DNA of 64,000 nt from Gammaproteobacteria bacterium (GTDB taxonomy: Bacteria; Pseudomonadota; Gammaproteobacteria; UBA4575): contig JAJDYY010000008.1 of NCBI GenBank assembly GCA_022824965.1, forward strand, positions 575,482-639,481. The letters run 5' to 3'. Below the pieces are notes generated by a model, which had not been told where the DNA came from, made no database searches, and saw only the letters and a program-made list of their open reading frames with translations. Positions within the stretch are counted from its first letter, which is position 1. Each line of letters starts with the position of its first letter. The position numbers and the translations under genes were made by a program. Shown here in pieces: positions 34,417 through 44,093 of the stretch.

Positions 34417-35790
34417 ATGGAAATCGTTGCCTTTTTACTGTTTCTTGCCGTCATTCTGGTGCTGCTGCTCGGCTATCCGGTGGCCTTCACACTTGCGGGC
34501 GTGTCCCTTGCGTTTGCAGCAGCGGGCATCGCGGCGGGCGTATTCGAGCCTGCCCTGCTCCAGGCCTTTCCAAGCCGCCTGTTCGGAATCATGACAAACG
34601 AGACTCTTATCGCCGTACCTCTGTTTGTATTCATGGGTGTCATGCTGCAACGTTCCAACATTGCCGACACACTGCTAGACACCATGGGTGCCCTGTTTGG
34701 TTCGCTGCGTGGGGGGCTTGGAATCTCCGTCGTACTGGTGGGCATGCTGCTGGCAGCGAGCACCGGCATCGTCGGGGCCACCGTGGTGACCATGGGGCTG
34801 CTGTCCCTGCCCACCATGCTGAAAAGAGGCTATCACCCGGAAATATCAACCGGCATGATTTGTGCTTCAGGAACCCTCGGACAGATCATTCCCCCGTCAA
34901 TTATCCTGGTGTTGCTCGGTGATGTCCTGTCCTCGGCATACCAGCAAGCACAACTCAGTCAAGGGAATTTCAAGCCGGACACTGTCTCTGTCGGCGATCT
35001 GTTCGTAGGCGCGATCATTCCGGGTCTGCTGCTGGTGGGTCTGTATCTGCTGTATCTGGTCACGGTGGCCTGGCTCAAGCCGCAAATGATGCCCGTCATC
35101 GAGCGCGAGTCGGCCATGAGCATCAGTGCCTGGGTCAAGCAGGTATTGCATGCACTGGTGCCTCCCATTGCACTGATCGTTGCCGTGCTGGGTTCGATCA
35201 TCAAGGGCATAGCCACGCCCTCGGAGGCGGCCTCGGTGGGTGCAGTGGGTGCGCTCCTGCTGGCCCTCTTTTATCGGCGTCTTGACCTTGAATGCCTGCG
35301 GGATGTGATGAGAAGGTCGGTGCGGATCACCTGCATGGTGTTCATGATTTTTATCGGAGCTTCGATTTTCTCGCTGGTGTTCAGGGGGTATGGAGGGGAC
35401 AGCGCGGTACACGACCTGTTGATGCAATTGCCGGGAGGGGCACTCTCCGCCATGCTGGTGGTAATGGTCCTGATGTTTCTGCTCGGCTTTATCCTGGACT
35501 TTATCGAGATCACGTTCGTGGTGGTACCCATCGTAGGGCCGGTGCTGTTGAGCCTGGGGATTGACCCCGTCTGGCTGGGGATCATGATCGCCATCAACCT
35601 GCAGACTTCTTTCCTGACCCCACCATTCGGATTTGCCCTGTTTTACCTGCGGGGCGTGGCGCCCGCAGAAATACGCACCAAGCAGATCTATCGCGGTGTG
35701 GCACCCTTCATTGCCATACAGGTTTTGACCTTGCTGCTGCTGGTGCAATTCCCGGCCCTGGCCACCTGGCTGCCGGACAAGATCTACTAA
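34417..35790 (+). CDS. TRAP transporter large permease (DctM)
   Basis: 457-aa polytopic protein of the DctM/SiaM elevator family, moving solute with sodium. Typical features: LGYPVAFTLAGVSL, NETLIAVPLFVFMGVMLQRS, GGLGISVVLVGMLLAASTGIVGATV, TLGQIIPPSIILVLLG, and INLQTSFLTPPFGFALFYLRG near the C-terminus. A long open frame on the opposite strand here is a shadow. Works with DctQ upstream and the convergent binding protein at 35838. Confidence 0.95.
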   Translation: MEIVAFLLFLAVILVLLLGYPVAFTLAGVSLAFAAAGIAAGVFEPALLQAFPSRLFGIMTNETLIAVPLFVFMGVMLQRSNIADTLLDTMGALFGSLRGGLGISVVLVGMLLAASTGIVGATVVTMGLLSLPTMLKRGYHPEISTGMICASGTLGQIIPPSIILVLLGDVLSSAYQQAQLSQGNFKPDTVSVGDLFVGAIIPGLLLVGLYLLYLVTVAWLKPQMMPVIERESAMSISAWVKQVLHALVPPIALIVAVLGSIIKGIATPSEAASVGAVGALLLALFYRRLDLECLRDVMRRSVRITCMVFMIFIGASIFSLVFRGYGGDSAVHDLLMQLPGGALSAMLVVMVLMFLLGFILDFIEITFVVVPIVGPVLLSLGIDPVWLGIMIAINLQTSFLTPPFGFALFYLRGVAPAEIRTKQIYRGVAPFIAIQVLTLLLLVQFPALATWLPDKIY

Positions 35791-35837
35791 GCTTGCGACC
35801 GACCGTGTGATCGGGCTGTTGTTCGACCAGGATGCAG

Positions 35838-36962
35838 CTAGGCAGAGGTTTTTCCGGCAGGACTCAAATTCAGGAATGCGCGTTCGGATATGTCCAGCCA
35901 GGCACGCGACTTGGTCAGGAAGCCTCGATAGGAATCATAGATCTTTCTGGCCAGAGGGTCCGAGGACGCAAGCTCTTCGATAACCTCCTCGGAAAACTCG
36001 GCCAGCTTGTCCAGGACTTCTGTCGGCAAGGCTCTCAGCTCAACATTGTGCTCGCTCACGAGTGTCTCCAGGGCATCATTGTTGCGGGCGACATACTCGG
36101 CCAGCATATCCTGGTTTGCCACGCGACAGGCATTGACCACGATACCCTGCAAGTCTTCGGGCAATTCCTCGAAGGCTGCCTTGTTGATGAAGCACTCAAG
36201 GGCTGTACCGGGCTCATGCCAGCCCGGGTAATAATAATACCGGGCAATCTCGTGAAACCCGAAAGCCAGGTCGTTGTAGGGGCCCACCCATTCCGCAGCG
36301 TCAATGGCACCGGACTGCAATGAAGTGAAAAGCTCACCACCGGGAAGATTGACCGGGGTACCGCCTGCACGTTTCAACACCTCGCCCGCAAGGCCCGGAA
36401 TACGCATTTTCAGCCCTTTTAAATCTTCCAGTGAATTCACTTCCTTGTTGAACCAGCCTGCCATCTGTACACCTGTGTTCCCTGACGCCGCCGGGACAAG
36501 ACCGAACGTATCGTAGGCTTCCTGCCACAACTGCATGCCGCCCCCATGGTATAACCAGCTGTTCATCTCCATGGCGGTCATCCCGAAGGGAGTGGTAGAG
36601 AAAAACTGCAGCGCCGGATATTTACCTTTCCAGTAATAGGCCGAGCCGTGGCCCATCTGTGCAGAACCGTTGGCTACGGCATCAAAAATCTCAAAGGCCG
36701 GAACAAGCTCGCCTGCCCCGTACACCGTGACATGAATCCGCCCCCCCGTCATGACATTGATTTGTTCAGCCAGAAACTCGGCCCCGGTGCCCAGACCCGG
36801 AAAATACTTCGGCCAGGTGGTGACCATTTTCCAGTCCCAGGTCCGGTTATCAACGGACGATGAAACCTCCGACGTATTTTCGTCCTTGCAGGCCACCAGG
36901 CCTCCGGCAAGGGCTGTGCTCGCTCCTGCATAGCACAAAAATTTTCTTCTTTGCATGATCAA
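35838..36962 (-). CDS. TRAP substrate-binding lipoprotein (TakP-like, 2-oxo acid type)
   Basis: 374-aa solute-binding protein. The N-terminus QRRKFLCYAGASTALAGGLVAC combines a twin-arginine-type motif with a lipobox, so a Tat-exported lipoprotein is predicted. Family features of the TakP group (2-oxo acids such as pyruvate): WDWKMVTTWPKYFPGLG, the ligand-salt-bridge Arg in LKGLKMRIPG, AAEWVGPYNDLAFGFHEIA and YYYPGWHEPGT. It is encoded convergently to dctQM rather than with them, 47 bases away from the DctM stop, so the complete transporter is assembled from two transcripts. Substrate assignment is by family resemblance. Confidence 0.9.
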   Translation of the reverse strand: MIMQRRKFLCYAGASTALAGGLVACKDENTSEVSSSVDNRTWDWKMVTTWPKYFPGLGTGAEFLAEQINVMTGGRIHVTVYGAGELVPAFEIFDAVANGSAQMGHGSAYYWKGKYPALQFFSTTPFGMTAMEMNSWLYHGGGMQLWQEAYDTFGLVPAASGNTGVQMAGWFNKEVNSLEDLKGLKMRIPGLAGEVLKRAGGTPVNLPGGELFTSLQSGAIDAAEWVGPYNDLAFGFHEIARYYYYPGWHEPGTALECFINKAAFEELPEDLQGIVVNACRVANQDMLAEYVARNNDALETLVSEHNVELRALPTEVLDKLAEFSEEVIEELASSDPLARKIYDSYRGFLTKSRAWLDISERAFLNLSPAGKTSA

Positions 36963-37020
36963 CTCGGGAAGTGTTCTAGATTCAAGTATAAGCTACCGGC
37001 GGGCATACTTCTAAAGCCGA

Positions 37021-37063
37021 TTCAGCAGCCGGTACCCCCGCCTGACCGGCACGTGGTGCTGAA
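37021..37063 (-). terminator. Two-part hairpin downstream of uvrD
   Basis: Outer arms TTCAGCA (37021-37027) and TGCTGAA (37057-37063) and inner arms GCCGGT (37028-37033) and ACCGGC (37045-37050) form a 13-pair stem with a 6-base bulge, 13 bases past the uvrD stop. No T run follows, so termination or 3'-end protection are both possible. Confidence 0.5.
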
Positions 37064-37075
37064 CCCGGGTGTATA

Positions 37076-39247
37076 TCAGGCAAGCACGTCAAGGTTGGCA
37101 TAAGACACGACGAGCCACTTGCTTCCTTTTTCCCCAAAGTTCACCTGCACCCGCGCACTGCTGCCGGCACCTTCACAGTCCAGCACGACTCCCTTGCCAA
37201 ATTTGGCATGCATGACACTGCATCCGACCCGGATCCCCGTATCCCTTGCAAACATGCCTGCCTTTGCATTTGGGTGCACCGGTTTTGCGATCATGGCCCG
37301 GGGACGTATCTCGGTGATGCACTCGGCTGGAATTTCACTGATGAACCGCGAAGGCGAGTTGTAGTAGCTTTCAGACCCGTAGCGCCGTCTCGACTCGGCA
37401 TAGGTCAGTACCAGTTGCTGGCGCGCACGGGTGATGCCCACGTAGCATAAACGACGCTCCTCCTCCAGCCGGCCCGGCTCATCCATCGACATTCCTGATG
37501 GGAAAAGTCCTTCTTCCAGACCAACAATAAATACCGAGGCAAACTCCAGGCCCTTGGCAGCATGCAGAGTCATCAGCTGCACGCAATCCTCCCATTGACC
37601 TCCCTGCCCCTCACCGGCCTCAAGCGCGGCATGGACGAGGAAGGCATCCACAGGCTGCATGCCTTCATACAGCTCATTCTCAAGATTAAAATCCCTCGCG
37701 GCCGTGACCAGTTCCTGCAGATTTTCAACCCGGGATTTCGCTTTCTCGCCAGCTTCCCGGCCATGGTAGGCCACCAGACCCGATGCCTGGATGATTTGAT
37801 CCATCTGCTCGTCGAGCTCCAGACCCTGAATCCCTTCTCCCAGGACTTGCATGAACTCCAGGAAATTCTGCAGGGCATTGGCAGAGCGCGCTGCCAGCTG
37901 ATCGGAACCGCAGATTTTTACAGCTGCATTCCAGAGTGTCACCTGGTGGTTGCGAGCATAGTCACGCAACTGTGACAGCGTGCGCTGACCAATTCCTCGC
38001 GGAGGTTTATTGACAATTCGTTCAAAAGAAGAATCATCCTCACGGTTTCGTGCCAACCGCAGGTAAGCCAGGGCATCCCTGATCTCTTCACGCTCGAAAA
38101 AGCGCAACCCTCCGTACACCCGGTAAGGGATACCTTGTGAAATAAAGACTTCCTCGAAAACCCGGGACTGCACATTGGAGCGGTACAGTATGGCAATCTC
38201 GTCTCGCCGGCCCATGCCGGACTCAACCCATTGCAGGACCCTGTCCGCAACAAAGCGCGCCTCATCCTGCTCGTTGAAGGCTGCGTACAGGTGAACAGGC
38301 TCACCCGCTGCACCGTCTGTCCAGAGTTTCTTCCCCATGCGCCCCGGGTTGTTATCGATCAACGAGTTGGCTACCGACAGGATCGTATTGGTAGAACGGT
38401 AGTTCTGTTCCAGCCTGAAAAGCTCTGTGTTCTTGTAATCGCGCATGAAGCTCTGGATATTTTCGACACGCGCACCCCGCCAGCCGTAAATGGATTGGTC
38501 ATCATCACCTACGGCGAATACGGGATTGTCATCTCCAGCGAACATTTTGAGCCACTTGTACTGAATCGCATTCGTATCCTGAAACTCGTCGACCAGGATG
38601 TGGCGGAACTTTTCGCGGTAATGAGCGAGGATTTCATCTTTTTGCTGCAGCAACTCCAGGCTGCGCAACAGCAATTCTGCAAAATCCACCGAGGCCGTAC
38701 GCTCACACTCCTGCTCGTAGGCAGTGTATATCCGTATCAACTGCCGTGCCGTTTGGTCCTCACGGTCGTGCAGGTCCGCGGCCCTCAGACCTTCCTCTTT
38801 CTGTCTGTTGATGTATCCGCGCATCTGTTTCGGAACCCATTTGGAGTCATCCAGACCCATATCCTGGATAATGCGTTTCACCAGACGCAGTTGATCCTCG
38901 CTGTCCAGAACCTGGAAGTTCTCCTTCAGACCCGCCTCCTGCCAGTGAGCACGCAACAGGCGATGTGAAATCCCATGGAAGGTCCCGATCCACAGACCAC
39001 CCATCGCATGGTTCTGCAGATTTTCCACGCGTGCGCGCATCTCGGCCGCGGCCTTGTTCGTGAAAGTGACTGCGAGCATGCTGTAGGGGGAGACCGACTG
39101 CACTTCACACAGCCATGCAATCCGGTGCACCAGTACGCGCGTTTTCCCGCTGCCCGCGCCCGCAATGACCAGCACTGGCGTATTTCCTGCAGTTACCGCC
39201 TCCCGCTGCGCGCCATTCAAAGGATCAAGAATAGGAGTGACGTCCAT
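37076..39247 (-). CDS. uvrD: DNA helicase II
   Basis: 723-aa superfamily 1A 3'-5' helicase for nucleotide excision and mismatch repair. Motifs: LNGAQREAVTA (Q motif), Walker A IAGAGSGKTRVL, TFTNKAAAEMR, DEFQDTNAIQYKW, VGDDDQSIYGWRGA, LEQNYRST, and TLHAAKGLEFASVF. Sequence is much closer to UvrD than Rep (SPYSMLAVTFTNKAAAEM, DSEDQLRLVKR). Linkage with xerC, dapF and lysA is shared with other gammaproteobacteria. Confidence 0.97.
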   Translation of the reverse strand: MDVTPILDPLNGAQREAVTAGNTPVLVIAGAGSGKTRVLVHRIAWLCEVQSVSPYSMLAVTFTNKAAAEMRARVENLQNHAMGGLWIGTFHGISHRLLRAHWQEAGLKENFQVLDSEDQLRLVKRIIQDMGLDDSKWVPKQMRGYINRQKEEGLRAADLHDREDQTARQLIRIYTAYEQECERTASVDFAELLLRSLELLQQKDEILAHYREKFRHILVDEFQDTNAIQYKWLKMFAGDDNPVFAVGDDDQSIYGWRGARVENIQSFMRDYKNTELFRLEQNYRSTNTILSVANSLIDNNPGRMGKKLWTDGAAGEPVHLYAAFNEQDEARFVADRVLQWVESGMGRRDEIAILYRSNVQSRVFEEVFISQGIPYRVYGGLRFFEREEIRDALAYLRLARNREDDSSFERIVNKPPRGIGQRTLSQLRDYARNHQVTLWNAAVKICGSDQLAARSANALQNFLEFMQVLGEGIQGLELDEQMDQIIQASGLVAYHGREAGEKAKSRVENLQELVTAARDFNLENELYEGMQPVDAFLVHAALEAGEGQGGQWEDCVQLMTLHAAKGLEFASVFIVGLEEGLFPSGMSMDEPGRLEEERRLCYVGITRARQQLVLTYAESRRRYGSESYYNSPSRFISEIPAECITEIRPRAMIAKPVHPNAKAGMFARDTGIRVGCSVMHAKFGKGVVLDCEGAGSSARVQVNFGEKGSKWLVVSYANLDVLA

Positions 39248-39280
39248 CTGTATGGGGGTCTGCGGCTGGTCAACAGATGT

Positions 39281-40843
39281 CTAGAAATACCACAGGCCCG
39301 CAAGTGCACCCGCCAAGGCGAGAATCAGGATCGCGGCCATGGCCCGATTTGATTTCCTGACTTCCCTGCGCAGTGCCTTGAATTCCTGGTTCTGCTGCTC
39401 AAGCATGTCGTTGTTTTGCTCGAATTTCTTCATGCTTGTGTACACCAGGTCCGGAATTTCCGGCAGGCGTTCTGCCATTCGGGGAAGTTGCTTGCGCACG
39501 CCCAAAGCCAGAGCCCGCATGCCAACCTGCTCGCTCATCCAGCGCTCCATGAAAGGCTTTGCCGTATCCCAAAGGTTGAGGCTCGGATCCAGTTGACGGC
39601 TCAGGCCCTCGATGCTCAGCATGGTCTTTTCCAGCAACACCAGCTGGGGCTGCACCTTCATATTGAAGCGCCGCGTCGTCTGAAAGAGCCGCACGAGCAG
39701 ATACCCGAACGAGATCTCGCTAAGCGGCCGCCTGAAAACAGGCTCGCAGACCGTGCGTATGGCAGCTTCGAATTCCTCTACCCGCACATCCGGTGGAACC
39801 CATCCTGATTCCAGATGCAATTCCGCCACCCTGCGGTAGTCACGATTGAAAAATGCCAGAAGATTTTCTGCCAGGTACCTTTTGTCAGACGTTGTCAGCG
39901 TGCCGATTACCCCGAAATCAACCCCGATGTACTTGGGATCTTCCGGGTTCTCGTAGGAAACGAAAATATTGCCCGGATGCATGTCGCCGTGAAAAAAATT
40001 GTGTTTGAACACCTGTGTGAAAAAGATGATGCAGCCCCGTTCCGACAGTTTCTTGAGATTGATTCCATGTCTTTCCAAGGCCGCCCGATCACTGACAGGA
40101 ATACCGTGGATACGCTCGATCACCAGGACATTGCGCCGACAAAGGTCGAAGTAGACTTCGGGCACATACAAGTCCGGCGAGTTCTCGAAGTTTCTGCGCA
40201 GCTGGCTTGCATTTGCAGCCTCGCGCATGAGATCGAGTTCACCCAGGACAACCTGTTCAAACTCCTGCACGATTTCCCGAGGCTGCAACAGATGCGAATC
40301 TTTCCAGTACCGGTGCACGAGGGATGCCAGAACATGCAAAAGATCCAGGTCTTGTCGCACATCTTTTTCCACACCGGGGCGTAACACCTTGACCACCACA
40401 TCCGTCCCTTCATGCAGCTTGGCTGCGTGCACCTGTGCGATCGAAGCGGATGCCATGGGCTCGATGCCGAACTCTGCAAAAGCTTCATTGACCGATTTCT
40501 GAAGGGCCTGCTCGATCAGCTTCTTGGCCTGTTCCCCCGGGAAGGGGGGCACCTGATCCTGCAACTTGGCAAGTTCATCGGCAATCTCTTCAGGAAACAG
40601 GTCGCGGCGTGTAGACAGTGTCTGTCCAAACTTTACAAAGATCGGACCCAGATCTTCCAGCACGTAGCGGATACGTACACCATGTGTAATGTCCACTTTT
40701 CGAAACCAGTGCCATGGCAACAGAAAAAGTAAAAATCGGATGGGTCGAAAATAGGGAATAGCAAACAGGACTTCTTCCAGGCCATGCCGTATTAATATGA
40801 TATTGATACGGAAAAGCCGGATAAATAAACGGACGTAACGCAT
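39281..40843 (-). CDS. ubiB: Ubiquinone biosynthesis regulatory protein kinase-like UbiB
   Basis: 520-aa atypical kinase/ATPase of the ADCK/COQ8 family required for ubiquinone synthesis. KxGQ motif in GPIFVKFGQTLSTRRDLFP, Ala-rich nucleotide loop MASASIAQVHAA, invariant Lys in VVVKVLRPGV, catalytic HGDMHPGNIFVS and metal site VDFGVIG, then two C-terminal membrane helices (last one AAILILALAGALAGLWYF). Stop of ubiJ lies two bases upstream of its start; forms a ubiE-ubiJ-ubiB operon. Confidence 0.97.
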   Translation of the reverse strand: MRYVRLFIRLFRINIILIRHGLEEVLFAIPYFRPIRFLLFLLPWHWFRKVDITHGVRIRYVLEDLGPIFVKFGQTLSTRRDLFPEEIADELAKLQDQVPPFPGEQAKKLIEQALQKSVNEAFAEFGIEPMASASIAQVHAAKLHEGTDVVVKVLRPGVEKDVRQDLDLLHVLASLVHRYWKDSHLLQPREIVQEFEQVVLGELDLMREAANASQLRRNFENSPDLYVPEVYFDLCRRNVLVIERIHGIPVSDRAALERHGINLKKLSERGCIIFFTQVFKHNFFHGDMHPGNIFVSYENPEDPKYIGVDFGVIGTLTTSDKRYLAENLLAFFNRDYRRVAELHLESGWVPPDVRVEEFEAAIRTVCEPVFRRPLSEISFGYLLVRLFQTTRRFNMKVQPQLVLLEKTMLSIEGLSRQLDPSLNLWDTAKPFMERWMSEQVGMRALALGVRKQLPRMAERLPEIPDLVYTSMKKFEQNNDMLEQQNQEFKALRREVRKSNRAMAAILILALAGALAGLWYF

Positions 40844-40845
40844 GA

Positions 40846-41454
40846 TTATCGGCGATCTGTCTTGCCGAGCCGGTCGATACGGGCTTCAAGATGGCCGATG
40901 TCAGTTTCCAGACTGGTAGCATCCTTCAGGAAGCGGTCAATTTCCGCCCTTGCAGGCATGACTCGGGACTCTTCCTGCAGGTATTCGCTCACATCCAGGA
41001 GAAAGTTTTTGATCGAACGTCGCCTGTAGCTGTTTGCACGGCCCAGCCACACACCGAACTGATGCGCCAGCAAGTCCCCGACATAGGGGGCCACAATCTC
41101 TTCCCAGTCGATCTCCACAGCACGGAAGATCCTTCCCATCTGCCTCACGGCTTCCAAATCACCCTGTACATGTACAGAACCATTTTCCAGCAAGGGTTGG
41201 TATTGAGCGCCACAAGCGATGCTCAGCAAGGTCATGGCATCCGCATGGACTCTCGCAGTAATCTCGTAAGTATCGTGATCAGAATGCTCGGCGACCACAA
41301 CACTTCCTTGTCCGGGAGTAACAAGGAATTCCTTGTTCAGGTCTGTCAGATAAAATGTAAGGTACTTGCCTTCAAGCGCTTGCAGTTGTCCTGCAACCTC
41401 GGGGTCGCGGTCAAAATGTCTCTTTAGGGAGTAGTTGATGAGCTTGGCCAGCAT
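40846..41454 (-). CDS. ubiJ: Ubiquinone biosynthesis accessory factor UbiJ (SCP2 domain)
   Basis: 202 aa from ATG 41454, the first Met after the ubiE stop; a longer reading from 41496 would overlap ubiE. N-terminal SCP2 lipid-binding domain (LEGKYLTFYLTDLNKEFLVTPGQ to GDLEAVRQMGRIFR) followed by a helical C-terminus (LEEARIDRLGK-type end) that pairs with UbiK. Binds the hydrophobic ubiquinone intermediates in the cytosolic Ubi complex. Placed as always between ubiE and ubiB. Confidence 0.94.
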   Translation of the reverse strand: MLAKLINYSLKRHFDRDPEVAGQLQALEGKYLTFYLTDLNKEFLVTPGQGSVVVAEHSDHDTYEITARVHADAMTLLSIACGAQYQPLLENGSVHVQGDLEAVRQMGRIFRAVEIDWEEIVAPYVGDLLAHQFGVWLGRANSYRRRSIKNFLLDVSEYLQEESRVMPARAEIDRFLKDATSLETDIGHLEARIDRLGKTDRR

Positions 41455-41462
41455 GTGCTTGT

Positions 41463-42212
41463 TTACGCAGAGAGCTTGTAGCCGCGGTGGATGCAAACGA
41501 TTCCAAGGCTGACATCCAGAAAATCACACTGCTGAAAACCTGCTGACTCCATCATGGACTGCAGTGTTTCTGGATCAGGATGCTTACGTATTGACTCCGC
41601 CAGGTACCGGTAACTTGCTGCATCACTTGCAATGAGCTTACCCATCTTCGGCAAAAACTCGAAAGAGTATAAATCATAGGCCTTGCGCAGCCATTTGCGG
41701 GCTTTGGAAAATTCCAGCACGAGCAGCTGCCCACCCGGTTTCAGCACCCTGAATATTGCCTGCAGGGCCTGGTCCTTGTCCGTAAAGTTTCTCAAGCCGA
41801 AGGCGAGCACAACACGATCGAAATAGTTCTCCCGGAAAGGCAGCGTTTCAGCCATCGCCTGCACGTAATGCAGGTTTTTCAGCAAGCCCTTGTCCACAAG
41901 TTTCTCACGCCCGTGTTCCAGCATCGCAAGATTCATATCGCACAGTGTGATTTCACCCTGTTCGCTGAGTTTCGGTGCCAGCAATGCGGAGAGGTCCGCA
42001 GTGCCTGCCGCAAGGTCAAGTACCTTGAAACTGGGGCGAACATTTACAAGATATACCAGTTGATGCTTCCAGATCCGATGCAGGCCAAATGACATGGCAT
42101 CGTTCATCACATCGTATTTACTGGCCACCGAGTCAAACACTGCGCTGACCTTTACTGTTTTTTCCTCAGGACTGACATCCTGATATCCAAAGTGAGTATT
42201 TTTATCTTGCAT
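41463..42212 (-). CDS. ubiE: Ubiquinone/menaquinone C-methyltransferase
   Basis: 249-aa class I SAM methyltransferase that methylates the benzoquinone (or demethylmenaquinone) ring. Family patterns: THFGYQDVSPEEKTVKVSAVFDSVA region (YQDV, VFDSVASKYDVMNDAMSFGLHR), motif I VLDLAAGTADLS, and LAFGLRNFTDKDQAL; PGGQLLVLEFSKA. First gene of the ubiEJB cluster; 100 bases downstream of the DUF971 gene. Confidence 0.97.
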   Translation of the reverse strand: MQDKNTHFGYQDVSPEEKTVKVSAVFDSVASKYDVMNDAMSFGLHRIWKHQLVYLVNVRPSFKVLDLAAGTADLSALLAPKLSEQGEITLCDMNLAMLEHGREKLVDKGLLKNLHYVQAMAETLPFRENYFDRVVLAFGLRNFTDKDQALQAIFRVLKPGGQLLVLEFSKARKWLRKAYDLYSFEFLPKMGKLIASDAASYRYLAESIRKHPDPETLQSMMESAGFQQCDFLDVSLGIVCIHRGYKLSA

Positions 42213-42313
42213 GCCAAGCGTACTGTGCTATGTAATGCCAACGACTACATTCATGCCAGGATTTTTGTGTTTGCGAGGGAAGCCGTGTGCCAAATCCTGG
42301 TGCAGGGCGGGTT

Positions 42314-42682
42314 TTATTCACTCAAACCTTTTCGTTGATAACCTGCCTCTTTCAAACGCTCCAGATAGGTCTGCCACTTTTGTTCCTGATGAATGCCAAG
42401 TTCATAAAGATATTCCCAGGAAAAAATTCCTGTGTCGTGGTTATCGTCAAAGACCAGTTGAACGGCATAGTTGCCTACCTGCTCGATGGCATTAATGCCG
42501 ACATCCTCCTTCCCGATCTGCAGCACACCTTGTCCGGGCCCATGACCAGCCACTTCAGCAGAAGGTGAGTGTACACGAAGGTACTCGCACGATAGCTCAA
42601 AACGTTTGCCATCATCAAACGCGATCTCCAGCATCCTCGACTTCTGATGCAGGTTAATTTCAGTGGGTGTCTTTTTTGTCAA
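42314..42682 (-). CDS. DUF971 (gamma-butyrobetaine hydroxylase-like N-terminal domain) protein
   Basis: 122-aa single-domain protein: LHQKSRMLEIAFDDGKRFELSCEYLRVHSPSAEVAGHG is the family core (here given in overlapping pieces: LEIAFDDGKRFELSCEYLR; VHSPSAEVAGHG), followed by YAVQLVFDDNHDTGIFSW. Structural relatives bind iron-sulfur or zinc; role in bacteria unproved. It is regularly found between hslU and ubiE, as here. Confidence 0.92.
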   Translation of the reverse strand: MTKKTPTEINLHQKSRMLEIAFDDGKRFELSCEYLRVHSPSAEVAGHGPGQGVLQIGKEDVGINAIEQVGNYAVQLVFDDNHDTGIFSWEYLYELGIHQEQKWQTYLERLKEAGYQRKGLSE

Positions 42683-42728
42683 GGTGTCTCGGCCTCTTTC
42701 ACGTTATCGTTGTCATGCCCGGCACAGG

Positions 42729-44057
42729 CTACAGGATATAGCGGCTCAGGTCCTCATCCTTGACCAGTTCGCCAATGTTTTCATCCACATAAGCCTGATC
42801 GATAGTGATCGACGCACCACTTTCATCCGGTGCGGAAAACGAAATTTTCTCAAGCAAACGTTCCATCACAGTATGCAGTCTGCGTGCACCAATATTTTCG
42901 GTCGATTCATTCACGTCGTGCGCGATCTGGGCCACCTTGCGGATGCCATCCTCCGCAAAGTCCAGTTGCACACCTTCGGTAGCGAGCAACTCGGTATATT
43001 GCTCTGTAAGCGAAGCATCGGGCTCAGCCAATATGCGCACGAAGTCGTCGGCTGTCAGCGCCTTGAGTTCAACCCGAATTGGCAACCGGCCCTGTAGCTC
43101 AGGAATCAGGTCGGAAGGTTTGGACACATGGAACGCCCCGGAGGCAATAAACAAAATGTGGTCGGTCTTGACCATGCCATATTTGGTGGTAATGGTGCAG
43201 CCTTCCACCAACGGCAACAGATCACGCTGCACGCCCTCTCGCGAGACATCCGCACCACTGGTCTGGCCATGTTTCGTAACCTTGTCAATCTCATCCAGAA
43301 ACACAATTCCGTTCTGCTCTACATTCTCGAGAGCCTTTGCCTTCAGTTCCTCTTCATTGATTAATTTTTGCGCCTCTTCATCCGTCACCACTTTCATGGC
43401 TTCTTCGATACGCATCTTGCGGGTTTTTTTCTTGTTGCTGCCCAGATTCTGGAACATGCCCTGCAACTGACTCGCCATTTCCTCCATGCCTGGCGGGGTC
43501 ATGATTTCCACACCTACGGGTGCTACCGCTACATCAACATCAATTTCCGTATCGTCCAGATCACCCTCTCGCAATTTTTTCCTGAACTTTTGCCTGGTAT
43601 CACTTGAAGGTCCCGGTGTGCCTTCCGTCTCGGAATCTGCCCTGGGCGGCAGCAACGCATCCAGGATCCGTTCCTCAGCTACTTCCTCGGCACGAAAGTT
43701 TACTTTTTCCATCTCCTGTTCGCGCATCATTTTGACCGAAGTGTCGACAAGCTCACGGACGATGGAATCGACTTCCTTGCCTACGTAGCCCACTTCGGTG
43801 AATTTGGTGGCTTCAACCTTGATAAAAGGTGCATTGGCCAGCCGTGCCAGACGCCGAGCGATTTCGGTTTTTCCCACACCGGTTGGTCCGATCATCAGTA
43901 TGTTTTTCGGGGTGACCTCCACGCGCAGTGCTTCCGGTAACTGCTGACGGCGCCATCGGTTGCGCAATGCGATGGCCACTGCCCGTTTTGCCTCATCCTG
44001 CCCGACGATATGCTTGTCGAGTTCTTGAACGATTTCTCGCGGGGTCATGTTTGACAT
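42729..44057 (-). CDS. hslU: ATP-dependent protease ATPase subunit HslU
   Basis: 442-aa AAA+ unfoldase that feeds substrates to HslV. Starts [22 protein letters not shown] (after MSN), Walker [15 protein letters not shown], an I-domain (residues ~110-240), Walker [10 protein letters not shown], sensor 2 region [17 protein letters not shown], and the C-terminal hydrophobic tail DLSRYIL that inserts into HslV. Follows hslV by 36 bases. Confidence 0.97.
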   Translation of the reverse strand: MSNMTPREIVQELDKHIVGQDEAKRAVAIALRNRWRRQQLPEALRVEVTPKNILMIGPTGVGKTEIARRLARLANAPFIKVEATKFTEVGYVGKEVDSIVRELVDTSVKMMREQEMEKVNFRAEEVAEERILDALLPPRADSETEGTPGPSSDTRQKFRKKLREGDLDDTEIDVDVAVAPVGVEIMTPPGMEEMASQLQGMFQNLGSNKKKTRKMRIEEAMKVVTDEEAQKLINEEELKAKALENVEQNGIVFLDEIDKVTKHGQTSGADVSREGVQRDLLPLVEGCTITTKYGMVKTDHILFIASGAFHVSKPSDLIPELQGRLPIRVELKALTADDFVRILAEPDASLTEQYTELLATEGVQLDFAEDGIRKVAQIAHDVNESTENIGARRLHTVMERLLEKISFSAPDESGASITIDQAYVDENIGELVKDEDLSRYIL

Positions 44058-44093
44058 GAGTAGTCCGGTTTCCTGAACTCGGCGTGCAGAAAG

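Noticed and set aside
34897..35748. 283-codon open frame on the minus strand, rich in His and Gln
   Set aside because: Antisense shadow of the DctM permease; the low-complexity His/Gln content is what hydrophobic codons give on the opposite strand.
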